Shown one piece after another: positions 54,101 through 61,354 of a DNA stretch of 64,000 nucleotides (the stretch's first letter is position 1; every line of letters begins with the position of its first letter). Location of the stretch: positions 124,001-188,000 of the forward strand of contig JBHYDC010000005.1 of NCBI GenBank assembly GCA_051861205.1, given 5' to 3'. The stretch is from JBHYDC01 sp051861205. Lineage in GTDB: Bacteria > Pseudomonadota > Alphaproteobacteria > Rhizobiales > Pleomorphomonadaceae. The translations under genes were made by a program, and so were the position numbers. The notes below the pieces were generated by a model, which saw nothing but the letters and a program-made list of their open reading frames with translations, did not search any database and was not told where the DNA came from.

Positions 54101-54698
54101 GTTTCAGCGTCTGGAAGGTGGGGCCAAGGTGGCGCGCGGGCTGGGGCTCGGGCTTTCCATCGTCGAGCGCATCGCCCGCGTACTCGATCACAAGGTCACG
54201 GTCCGTTCGGCGCTCGGCAAGGGGTCGCAGTTCCAGGTCGAGCTGCCGCATGCGGCTGCCGTACCCATCACACCGGAGGAGAAATCCAAGCCGAAAATCC
54301 CGGCCGCCGATCTCACCGGCCTCAACGTCCTGTGCATCGACAACGAGCCGCGCATCCTGGAAGGCATGAAGGCGCTGCTCACCGGCTGGGGATGCCTTGT
54401 CACCGTCGCGCCGGGCGCCAAGGAGGCGGTCCTCGCGCTGAAGGACATGAAGACGCCGCCGGACATTATCCTCGCCGACTTCCATCTCGACGAGGGCACC
54501 GGCATCGAGGCCGTCGTTCAGCTCAGGTGGCGGCTTGGACAAGGTATCCCCGCCATCCTGATCACCGCGAACCGATCGCCCACGGTCAAACAGGAGGCGG
54601 CGGAGAAAGACATCGGCCTGCTCTTCAAGCCGGTCAAACCTGCCGCACTCAGGGCGCTCATCGCCCAGCATCGCGCCAGCCGGCAAGCCGCCGAGTGA
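51186..54698 (+). CDS. CrbS-like solute:sodium symporter-histidine kinase-receiver hybrid
   Basis: A 1170-residue hybrid sensor. The N-terminal part (about residues 1-510) is a PutP/SSS-type transporter domain with 12-13 helices (SLGVYCTSWTFFGAVG, HITSIADFLSARYGK). Next come a STAC-like linker, a PAS domain (residues about 640-760), a coiled coil, HisKA with AAASHDILQPLNAARL (His near 813), HATPase (ISNAIKYTPTG, GLGLGLSIV) and a C-terminal receiver (FHLDEGTGIE, Asp near 1098). CrbS pairs with CrbR to control acetyl-CoA synthetase and acetate use in Vibrio and Pseudomonas. A CrbR-like gene is convergent downstream. Confidence 0.9.
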   Translation: MLQGWVIIVVALVYIGLLFAIASIGDRKGRRISPSRGRPTIYALSLGVYCTSWTFFGAVGLASTSGFSFLTIYIGPLIVWGLGYPIIRRIVRLAKAEHITSIADFLSARYGKNQAVAATVAVIAVVATLPYIALQLKAVSSSVSALISYDTGQPLGQMPVIGDLALFVALTMATFAVLFGTRHIDATEHQEGLMLAVAAESLVKLVCLITVGVYVTFGLFDGPADLLDKASAVGATAIFSADMNGGTLLAQALLSLFAILLLPRQFHVTVVENNSDAEIRRATWMFPLYLIAINLFIAPIALAGLVTFDQSTSSDLFVLLLPMEAGNGFVTLIAFVGGLSAATAMVIVACVALSIMISNDIVIPFLLRRHPEQALTRTDMGRVLLLIRRTAIFVLMLAGYVYYRAAGNSAALATIGFLSFAAIAQLAPAFLLGLMWRGATARGAIAGMIVGFALWIYTLLIPALADSGLVPSGLLEHGPFGLAVFRPQALFNIAFEPFTHGVFWSLTLNALTLFFVSVMREPHPIERAQASIFVPTQFSPAPSYRLWRTSITVDDLCTTVTRYIGEERAQRSFSRYAREKGTTLEPLMPASVDLVRFAEQLLASAIGAASSRLVLSLLIKRRDPSTKAAMKLLDDASEAIQYSRDLMQIALDQVAQGIGVFDKDIRLICWNRRYRDLLDLPAEFGQVGTPLTEILRYNAERGLYGRGHPADIVAARMDAFVRRMATVQETLQPSGTVLELRSSAMPDGGIVMTATDITDRVESERALARANETLERRVQERTEALLAANEALASAKGLADEANLGKTRFLAAASHDILQPLNAARLYTTTLVERYAGTDAADFIGNIDASLESVEEILGAVLDMSRLDTGAMKPEISIVRLDEILKPLKLEFEAMAKDKGLDLRIVTSTAAVRSDRRLLRRLLQNLISNAIKYTPTGRVLVGVRRQGGKVRVRVYDTGIGIPLSKQKTIFKEFQRLEGGAKVARGLGLGLSIVERIARVLDHKVTVRSALGKGSQFQVELPHAAAVPITPEEKSKPKIPAADLTGLNVLCIDNEPRILEGMKALLTGWGCLVTVAPGAKEAVLALKDMKTPPDIILADFHLDEGTGIEAVVQLRWRLGQGIPAILITANRSPTVKQEAAEKDIGLLFKPVKPAALRALIAQHRASRQAAE

Positions 54699-54711
54699 CG
54701 TGCTACTACAC

Positions 54712-54731
54712 TTCGCCGGTTTGACGGCGAA
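54712..54731 (+). terminator. Hairpin after the hybrid kinase gene
   Basis: TTCGCCG and CGGCGAA form a perfect seven-base stem with a six-base loop, 14 bases beyond the stop. There is no T run, so it may be a weak or Rho-assisted terminator between two convergent genes. Confidence 0.45.
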
Positions 54732-54791
54732 ATAATCCGAAATGACGACTACACCGGCATCCGAATGATTTCGGCCGAAAAACCCCCGAAA

Positions 54792-55457
54792 TCACCCCGT
54801 CGCCTGCAACGCCTGCCAATGTCCCGCTTCGATTTTTGAGGCCGCAATGACAGCCTGCGTGCGGCTCTCCACGCCCAATTTCTGAAGGATTGCAGACACA
54901 TGCGCCTTCACCGTCGCTTCCGAAACCGACAGTTCATAAGCAATCTGCTTGTTCAAAAGCCCCTCCGACAGCATCATCAGCACCCGAACCTGCTGCGGCG
55001 TCAGAGATGCCAGCCTCCCGACCAGATCCGACGTCTCGTCCCGGCCACCGATGTCAATATCCGGCGGCGTCCAAACTCCGCCCTCCAACACCCGCCCGAT
55101 GGCTGTGCGGATCGCGTCGATGCCCTGCGATTTTGGAATAAAGCCTGAAGCGCCTATCTCCAGACAGCGACGAATGATCACCGGATCTTCGGTCGCGGAA
55201 ACAACGACGACTGGTATCGCTGGGAATTGCGCTCTGAGGTAAAGCAAACCAGAGAACCCGCGCACACCGGGCATATTGAGATCCAGCAAAACCAGATCGA
55301 CGTCTTCGTCCTCCTCGATCGTCTTCGACATTTCCTCAACGGAACCTGTCTCGATGATGACGACACCTTCGAACATACCCTCCAGCGCCTGCCTCAGCGC
55401 CCCGCGGAAAAGCGGATGATCGTCGGCGATCAGGAACCGGTAGCGAGCCTTTTCCAT
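54792..55457 (-). CDS. CrbR-like LuxR-family response regulator
   Basis: A 221-residue NarL/LuxR-type regulator. The receiver (residues about 6-125) has DDHPLFRGALRQAL, phospho-Asp in VLLDLNMPG near residue 58, VVSAT and PKSQG. The HTH (LTPQQVRVLMMLSEGLLNKQIAYELSVSEATVKAHVS split over residues 152-188) is complete. It matches CrbR/ErdR-type regulators that work with SSS-kinase hybrids. It is convergent with the kinase gene, 93 bases apart, which makes them a likely pair. GGGGGAAACC precedes ATG 55457. Confidence 0.88.
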   Translation of the reverse strand: MEKARYRFLIADDHPLFRGALRQALEGMFEGVVIIETGSVEEMSKTIEEDEDVDLVLLDLNMPGVRGFSGLLYLRAQFPAIPVVVVSATEDPVIIRRCLEIGASGFIPKSQGIDAIRTAIGRVLEGGVWTPPDIDIGGRDETSDLVGRLASLTPQQVRVLMMLSEGLLNKQIAYELSVSEATVKAHVSAILQKLGVESRTQAVIAASKIEAGHWQALQATG

Positions 55458-55572
55458 TGGTTTCCCCCCGTCGTCCGGTCCCTTTTTGAGCGGTCAGAGC
55501 CCTATCAGCTCTCAACCCACCGGATCTTTACCAGAGAGTACGCACCAACCGGGCGCGCCATCAAGTCAGGGG

Positions 55573-55884
55573 CTATGCAGACCTGACAATACCGCGCAAC
55601 AAATGAGGAAGTCTCACGAGCAACCAAAGCGCCGTAACGATGTTACCCAAGAAAAGGGTCAGTACAATTACGATTACCGCCGCACTTTTGACCGGTTCGA
55701 ATATAGCGATAAAGATTCCGAACAATATGAAACCGACATAGAGGTCAATAAGCGTCACGATGCCCCAGGCGTCACCTGTGATCAACGAAAAGCTCTGTGA
55801 AAATGACGCCGTCTGGAAAGCCCACACTATGACACCACTCAAAATGACTGCGAGACTTAGGGTTAAAATCCGAACACTAAACAT
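55573..55884 (-). CDS. Small membrane protein, DUF1475-like
   Basis: A 103-residue protein with three hydrophobic helices (residues about 5-25, 38-60, 66-95). The DAWGIVTLIDLYVGFILFGIFIA stretch resembles DUF1475-type membrane proteins. AGAGG lies nine bases before the ATG at 55884. Its GC content is low for this genome. No function is known. Confidence 0.7.
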   Translation of the reverse strand: MFSVRILTLSLAVILSGVIVWAFQTASFSQSFSLITGDAWGIVTLIDLYVGFILFGIFIAIFEPVKSAAVIVIVLTLFLGNIVTALWLLVRLPHLLRGIVRSA

Positions 55885-55942
55885 GTATTTTTTCCTCTCG
55901 AAAGCATGTTCGGGAGTTTATACGATCAATCAAGGAGTTGGT

Positions 55943-56413
55943 TCACAATTTCAAGGCATCCGACTGTTCATAGTCTTTCTTCAAAGACTCAACCATTCCA
56001 AAGAACCGGCGGAACGCCTTATCTGTGAAATCCATGAAGCGATCGAGTTTTTCTTCGTCATCCGGTCCAAGCCAGTCCCGCCCATTCTCAAGCTGCGCGA
56101 CTTTCTTTTCCAGTTCGTCGTTGCGTTTTTGAAGCCTGTCCAAATCGGCTCGAAGCTGCTTAACTTCGACTTCGTAAACTGCTCGATCGTCTGCAACTAA
56201 CTGGCATTGCCATTCACCAGACTTTTCTTCACAGATCGAAACACTGCCAGTTCTTCGGTCGATCTTCAGATGCCGCCCCTCCGCGGGCACCAAATCGAAG
56301 GCATCCTCCCCGCCCTGCTCCACCTTCGCTGCGGGCACACCCTCCTGCGCTGCTGCAATCGTTCCCGTTCCGACCGTCGCAATTGCGATCAAGACCCATG
56401 CAATCCGGCTCAT
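55943..56413 (-). CDS. Exported coiled-coil protein of unknown function
   Basis: A 156-residue protein starting at ATG 56413. It has a signal peptide (MSRIAWVLIAIATVGTGTIAAAQ, cut near residue 23), a short globular part with two Cys (SICEEKSGEWQC) and then a coiled coil (EVEVKQLRADLDRLQKRNDELEKKVAQLE split over residues 72-110). Similar signal-Cys pair-coiled-coil proteins of unknown role occur in other alphaproteobacteria. It follows a gene-poor, lower-GC area and has no operon partners. Confidence 0.72.
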   Translation of the reverse strand: MSRIAWVLIAIATVGTGTIAAAQEGVPAAKVEQGGEDAFDLVPAEGRHLKIDRRTGSVSICEEKSGEWQCQLVADDRAVYEVEVKQLRADLDRLQKRNDELEKKVAQLENGRDWLGPDDEEKLDRFMDFTDKAFRRFFGMVESLKKDYEQSDALKL

Positions 56414-56587
56414 TAAGGCCTCCCGTCTGCGAACGAGGCCATCTCTTTCATACTCCTGCGGCAAAACAGGGGCCGCGTATATCGCTTTGTATTTCCATGT
56501 AACGCAAAAGGCGCCGGACATAAGTCCGACGCCTTTTGTTTTCTAATCAGCCATATATTCAAAATCGGGCCGACTGAATACTTGAAT

Positions 56588-56917
56588 TCAGCGAGCCGGA
56601 ACCTGAATGAACTCGCCTTCAGCCGGATCCCAGTAGCTGCGGGTCGGGCCGGTGTAGGCGTCGCTGTCGTTGGTTGCCACGGGGGCCTGAGCCTCGCCAA
56701 CCTGCATCGTCACGAACTCGCCTTCGGCGGGATCATAGTAACGGACAGTCTTCGTATAGCGATCAGCCGACGAAGCAACCGGTGCGGCAACCGGGTTCAC
56801 GTCGCGCGTAACAAACTCGCCTTCGGCGGGATCGTAGAAGCGAACGGTTTCAGCAACGGCAAGCGTCGGAACCGAGAGAGCAGCGAGAGCGACTGAGGCA
56901 ACGAAAAGCTTCTGCAT
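56588..56917 (-). CDS. Exported repeat protein with three YDPAEGEF units
   Basis: A 109-residue protein with a signal peptide (MQKLFVASVALAALSVPTLAVA, cut near residue 22). The mature part is three diverged copies of a unit of about 33 residues centred on RFYDPAEGEFVT, RYYDPAEGEFVT and SYWDPAEGEF, joined by alanine/valine-rich linkers ending in DRYTK, DAYTG. The whole secreted protein is repeats. I do not know the family; the acidic E-x-E and aromatic-D-P motif could bind a metal, carbohydrate or wall component. It has its own ribosome site and sits among other small exported proteins. Confidence 0.75.
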   Translation of the reverse strand: MQKLFVASVALAALSVPTLAVAETVRFYDPAEGEFVTRDVNPVAAPVASSADRYTKTVRYYDPAEGEFVTMQVGEAQAPVATNDSDAYTGPTRSYWDPAEGEFIQVPAR

Positions 56918-57367
56918 GATAAATATCCCTCTTCATAGCGCGGGAGCTTTGATAAAGCTTCATCCGCTGGAGGCCGGGTCGAAGCACCGGTGTAGTGCTC
57001 GTCTCGACTGAGACCGAGATAGACACTAACCGTTCACAGTGTAGGCGCTCGCCATTGACATGGCCGTGATTGTATTTGTGAAGATAAAACACGAAGAGGT
57101 GATGGAACCTTGCCAAGCCGTTCCCGCCCGCCGATCTGACAGCCCGCCCGCGCCCAAGCAAGGCCTTTCAACGCGCCTTACAGGAGAAATAGGCAATATT
57201 TTTCAATTTTTTAGCGCCTTCCTGCGCGAGATTGGCGGAAGCCGAGCCTTCGAACTTCCGCCAATCCGCCAAGTACGCCGAACCGCAAGGGAGGCCGTCG
57301 TCACATTGTGTTGAGCGCAGGTTGCGCGGTGATGTTGGTCTTGCCAGCCGGCATTAACCCCAAGCTG
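56918..57367. other. Intergenic stretch with a short inverted repeat
   Basis: About 450 bases without a convincing gene; an 84-codon plus-strand frame has no family features. AGCTTT-GAT-AAAGCT (56945-56959) is a perfect inverted repeat just before the YDPAEGEF gene and may be an operator or leader hairpin. The rest probably holds that gene's promoter. Confidence 0.45.
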
Positions 57368-57679
57368 CTACTGAAAAGGGGCATACCGCGCAGCGTCGTC
57401 CGCCGCCGCGATCGCGTTGGCGGGATTGATTACCAACGGAATCCTCACAAAAGGGTCCGCTCCATCGACATCGTTCCGGCTTGGATCATAGAAAACGAGC
57501 GTGCCGATGATGTATTTCTCCGCCAGTTCTGGTGGAATTACAGGAATCGGGGCCAATCCCGGCCTGCGCCCTTCCAGAGTCAGTTCTGATTGACGATCAT
57601 TTCTGCCCGAATCCGCAAGGGCGAATGATGGGGTCATAAGGACCGCGATGGATAATGATGCAGCAAGAATCGCTTTCAT
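57368..57679 (-). CDS. Exported protein with a YDP motif
   Basis: A 103-residue protein from ATG 57679 with a signal peptide (MKAILAASLSIAVLMTPSFALA, cut near residue 22). The mature part has PVIPPELAEKYIIGTLVFYDPSRNDVDG-split then DPFVRIPLVI. The VFYDP...FVRIP stretch recalls the FYDPAEGEFVTR unit of the neighbouring repeat protein, suggesting a shared ancestor or shared ligand. Function is unknown. Confidence 0.65.
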   Translation of the reverse strand: MKAILAASLSIAVLMTPSFALADSGRNDRQSELTLEGRRPGLAPIPVIPPELAEKYIIGTLVFYDPSRNDVDGADPFVRIPLVINPANAIAAADDAARYAPFQ

Positions 57680-57859
57680 GAAGAGTACCTCCATTTTGGG
57701 ATAGCACTCTAGGAAACGTATTTTTCGACATTTGTTTCCCGTGATACGAAGGCGTATGAGCCCTATCCGTTCAGAGGGCTTGCTTGTTCAATGCCAATCA
57801 ACACTTTGCGGTGATTGCCACCCTATTTCGATTTGCCCGGCTCGACGCACACGACTCGC

Positions 57860-60076
57860 CTATGCTGCGCCCTGGGTGCTCCTTGCCATAGCAAAGCGAC
57901 CGTAAAACGTCTCATTCCGCTCCGCCATCTCCGTAAGGAGGCTGGGGGCTGCGAACCGGGCGCCGTGCATCTTAACCAAGTCGTTGCATTTGCTCAAAAA
58001 ATTCTTGACACCCATACCGTCGATATAGCTCAACGTTCCGCCGGTGAAGGGTGCGAAGCCGAAACCTAGGATTGATCCGACATCCGCCTCGCGAATGTCC
58101 GTGATCACGCCTTCCTCCACGCAGCGCGCTGCTTCGAGCGCCTGAACGGCGAGGAGACGAAACTTCAGTTCTGAAATGTCGAAATTTTCCAGTGATTTAG
58201 GCGGCCCAACAATCTCCGCAAGTCCCTTCCAGAGCGTCTTCCTACCCGTGCTTGGGTAATCGTAGAACCCCATGCCGTTCTTGCGCCCGAGGCGGCCGCG
58301 CTCCACCACCATGGCATGGAGAAGCCGTTCCTGGGCGGGGTCCACCGCTGACGGTCCAAGATCAACCTTGGCGGCTTGAAGTATTTTCCAAGCTAAATCC
58401 ACCGCCACTTCATCGTTGAGCGCGAGCGGCCCGACCGGCATTCCAGCCATTCGCGCTACCGTTTCCACCACGGCCGGGGAGACACCCTCGGTCAGCATCA
58501 GGTGTGCTTCTCGCATGTAATTGGTTACGCAGCGGTTGGCATAAAAGCCCCGGCTGTCGTTAACGACGATCGGCGTCTTCTTGATCGTCTTCACAAAATC
58601 AAGCGCCACGGCAACCGCGCGATCACCTGTCTTCTTACCGCGAATGACTTCGACGAGCATCATTTTATCGACCGGCGAAAAGAAATGAATGCCGACAAAA
58701 TCTTCTTCGCTTCGCCAAGTCTTGGCGAGCGACGTAATGGGGAGCGTCGAGGTATTGGATGCAAAGATCGCATCTGGCTTCATGACTTGCCGCGCCTTAG
58801 CCATAGCCTCGGTTTTCACCACGCGGTCTTCAAACACTGCTTCGATGACAAGATCACAGTCGGCCAGCGCCCCATAGTCTTGTCCGGGATGGATGCGGGC
58901 GAGCGTTTGGTCTTGCTCCGCCGGTTTAGCGCGCCCTTTGGAAACCCGCTCGGAAAGCAGCTTTTCGACATATGCCCTGCCCTTTTCCGCGCTTTCCTGG
59001 TCCCGGTCGATCAGCACCACGTCCAATCCGGCCGCTGCCGCGACATAGGCAATGCCTGCCCCCATGAAGCCGGCGCCGATGATACCGATTCGCTTCAGAT
59101 CGGTTTGGGGAATAGCGGGCGGGCGACGGGCGCCCTTGTTCAAGTCCTGCATGGACACGAACAGCGTGCGGATCATGGATGCCGCTTCAGTCGTCGTCAG
59201 AACATGAGCGAAGTGACGCGACTCGATGTGCAGGCCCAGATCGAAAGGAACCTGGAGCCCCTCGTAGCATACTTTTACTATAGCACGCGCAGCCGGATAG
59301 TTATCGTATGTCTCACGGCGATAGATTGCGTTGGCGGCCGGCCAGAACTGAAACCCTTGCGGACTATAGATCTTGCCAGCGGGAGATTTGAAGCCCTCCT
59401 TATCCCAGGGTTTCTTCGGATCGAGCCCGGCGCTGATCATCTCCTTGGCAGCGGCGATCAGATCAGATTTCAGAACGATCTTGTCGACCAGCTTCATCGA
59501 CAAGGCTTTCTTCGGGCTGAGGGACTGGCCTTGCAGCAGCATGGTGAGTCCAGACTGCGCGTCCGTCATCCGCATCACCCGCTGGGTGCCGCCGGCGCCT
59601 GGAAAGATGCCGACCTTGACCTCCGGCAGCCCCATTTTCAGCGTTTCATCGTCCGCCACCACCCGGCCATGGGCGGCCAGCGCGAGTTCGAAGGCTCCGC
59701 CTAAACAGGTGCCGTTGATGGCAACGACCCAGGGTTTGCCTGATGTTTCGATGCGGCGATACAAACGCGACATGCGCGAGGACTGATCAAACAAGGCCTG
59801 TACCGCCGCGTCCGGATCGCGCGCTTTCATCGCGTTGAAGCTGCCGAGCAGAGCCTCCAGCATCTTCAAGTCGGCCCCGCCGGAGAAGGCGTTCGGCTTG
59901 CCGGAGGCCACAACGACGCCGATTACTGAAGTATCGGCTATGATGGTTTCAAGTATCGCCTCAAGTTCGTCCATGACCTCGATGGTAAAGACGTTCATCG
60001 AGCGATCCGGCATCGACCAGATGACTGTGAGAATGCCGGCGGGGTCGATTTCGGTGGTGAAATTCTTGAAGTCCAT
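57860..60076 (-). CDS. Fatty-acid oxidation multifunctional enzyme (enoyl-CoA hydratase/3-hydroxyacyl-CoA dehydrogenase)
   Basis: A 738-residue FadB/FadJ-like protein. The N-terminal crotonase domain (residues about 1-190) has SGGADLKMLE and GGAFELALAAHGRV (oxyanion and acidic residues). The NAD domain begins near residue 330 (IGIIGAGFMGAGIAYVAA), followed by SNTSTLPI, GIHFFSPVDKM and the dimerisation domains. It carries out hydration and oxidation of enoyl-CoA in beta-oxidation. Start is ATG 60076, seven bases after GGGAG; ATG 60082 is too close. It is the last gene of the operon, 14 bases after the thiolase. Confidence 0.94.
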   Translation of the reverse strand: MDFKNFTTEIDPAGILTVIWSMPDRSMNVFTIEVMDELEAILETIIADTSVIGVVVASGKPNAFSGGADLKMLEALLGSFNAMKARDPDAAVQALFDQSSRMSRLYRRIETSGKPWVVAINGTCLGGAFELALAAHGRVVADDETLKMGLPEVKVGIFPGAGGTQRVMRMTDAQSGLTMLLQGQSLSPKKALSMKLVDKIVLKSDLIAAAKEMISAGLDPKKPWDKEGFKSPAGKIYSPQGFQFWPAANAIYRRETYDNYPAARAIVKVCYEGLQVPFDLGLHIESRHFAHVLTTTEAASMIRTLFVSMQDLNKGARRPPAIPQTDLKRIGIIGAGFMGAGIAYVAAAAGLDVVLIDRDQESAEKGRAYVEKLLSERVSKGRAKPAEQDQTLARIHPGQDYGALADCDLVIEAVFEDRVVKTEAMAKARQVMKPDAIFASNTSTLPITSLAKTWRSEEDFVGIHFFSPVDKMMLVEVIRGKKTGDRAVAVALDFVKTIKKTPIVVNDSRGFYANRCVTNYMREAHLMLTEGVSPAVVETVARMAGMPVGPLALNDEVAVDLAWKILQAAKVDLGPSAVDPAQERLLHAMVVERGRLGRKNGMGFYDYPSTGRKTLWKGLAEIVGPPKSLENFDISELKFRLLAVQALEAARCVEEGVITDIREADVGSILGFGFAPFTGGTLSYIDGMGVKNFLSKCNDLVKMHGARFAAPSLLTEMAERNETFYGRFAMARSTQGAA

Positions 60077-60090
60077 TTCCATTCTCCCGG

Positions 60091-61299
60091 TCAGACCCGC
60101 TCGATGATCGTCGCCGTGCCCATGCCCGCGCCGATGCAGAGCGTCACCAACGCGGTCGAGAGGTCGCGGCGTTCCAGTTCATCGAGCACGGTGCCGAGGA
60201 TCATAGCCCCCGTCGCCCCAAGCGGATGCCCGAGCGCGATCGCCCCGCCCGCCACGTTCACCCTGTCATGGTCGAGATCGAAGGCTTGAAGGAAGCGCAG
60301 AACGACGGCGGCGAAGGCTTCGTTGACTTCGAAGAGATCGATGTCCGAGACCGTCATTCCCGAGCGTTTCAGCACTTTTTCAGTCACGTCGAGAGGGCCG
60401 GTCAGCATCAGCGCGGGGTCTGAGCCGATGTTGGCGAAGGCCTTGATGCGCGCACGCGGCTTCTGCCCGATCGCCTCGCCAGCCGCCCGGTTTCCGATCA
60501 GGATCGCGGCAGCGCCGTCCACAATGCCGGAAGAGTTGCCGGCGTGGTGCACATGCTCCACCCGCTCTACATCCGGATGGGCCTGGATGGCTACGGCATC
60601 GAAGCCGCCCATCTCGCCGATCATAGCGAAGGCGGGTTTCAAACTGCCGAGCGACTTCATATCAGTGCCCGCGCGCATATGCTCGTCGCGGGCCAAAATG
60701 GTAAGGCCGTTGATGTCCTTGACCGGCACCACGGAGCGGGAAAACGCGCCGGTTTCCCAGCTTTTTGCGGCCCGGCGCTGGCTTTCCACGGCATAGGCGT
60801 CAACATCGTCGCGGCTGAAGCCGTATTTGGTGGCGATCAGGTCGGCGGAGACGCCCTGGGGCATGAAATAGGACGGCAGGGCGACATCCGGGTCCATCGG
60901 CCACGCGCCGCCAGAAGCGCCGATGCCGACGCGGGACATGGATTCGACGCCGCCGGAAACGACAAGATCGTGCTGGCCGGACAGGATCTCTCCCGCCCCG
61001 AAGTTCACCGCATCAAGCCCCGACGCGCAAAAGCGGTTGATTTGGATGCCCGGCACCGAAACGTCGTAGCGCGCGGCGAAGGTCGCGGCGCGAGCAACGT
61101 CGCCGCCCGCCTCGCCGATCGGATCGACGCAGCCGAGGATCACATCATCGACAAGGCGGGTGTCGAGCGCGCTGCGGTCGCGGATCGCGGCGAGCGCGGC
61201 GGCGGCGAGTGCGACCGTGGAGACTTCATGCAGCGCGCCGTCGGCCTTGCCGCGGCCGCGCGGGGTGCGAACGTGATCGTAGATGTAGGCCTCGGGCAT
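60091..61299 (-). CDS. Acetyl-CoA acyltransferase (3-ketoacyl-CoA thiolase)
   Basis: A 402-residue thiolase that releases acetyl-CoA from 3-ketoacyl-CoA. Catalytic features: Cys in INRFCASGLDAVNFGA (near residue 88), GHPLGATGA (His near 355) and a final CIGAGMGTA (Cys near 387). Start ATG 61299 lies seven bases after GGAG; ATG 61305 is adjacent to it. It is between acyl-CoA dehydrogenase and the multifunctional enzyme, giving a complete beta-oxidation cycle. Confidence 0.94.
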   Translation of the reverse strand: MPEAYIYDHVRTPRGRGKADGALHEVSTVALAAAALAAIRDRSALDTRLVDDVILGCVDPIGEAGGDVARAATFAARYDVSVPGIQINRFCASGLDAVNFGAGEILSGQHDLVVSGGVESMSRVGIGASGGAWPMDPDVALPSYFMPQGVSADLIATKYGFSRDDVDAYAVESQRRAAKSWETGAFSRSVVPVKDINGLTILARDEHMRAGTDMKSLGSLKPAFAMIGEMGGFDAVAIQAHPDVERVEHVHHAGNSSGIVDGAAAILIGNRAAGEAIGQKPRARIKAFANIGSDPALMLTGPLDVTEKVLKRSGMTVSDIDLFEVNEAFAAVVLRFLQAFDLDHDRVNVAGGAIALGHPLGATGAMILGTVLDELERRDLSTALVTLCIGAGMGTATIIERV

Positions 61300-61354
61300 C
61301 GTCATTCTCCAGGCGCCTTGCTCGATCGGGCTTGTTCGTTATGTCGGCCAAAAC

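Noticed and set aside
57060..57314. 84-codon plus-strand frame in the 56.9-57.4 kb gap
   Set aside because: No ribosome site, no signal peptide or domain, and mixed codon use.
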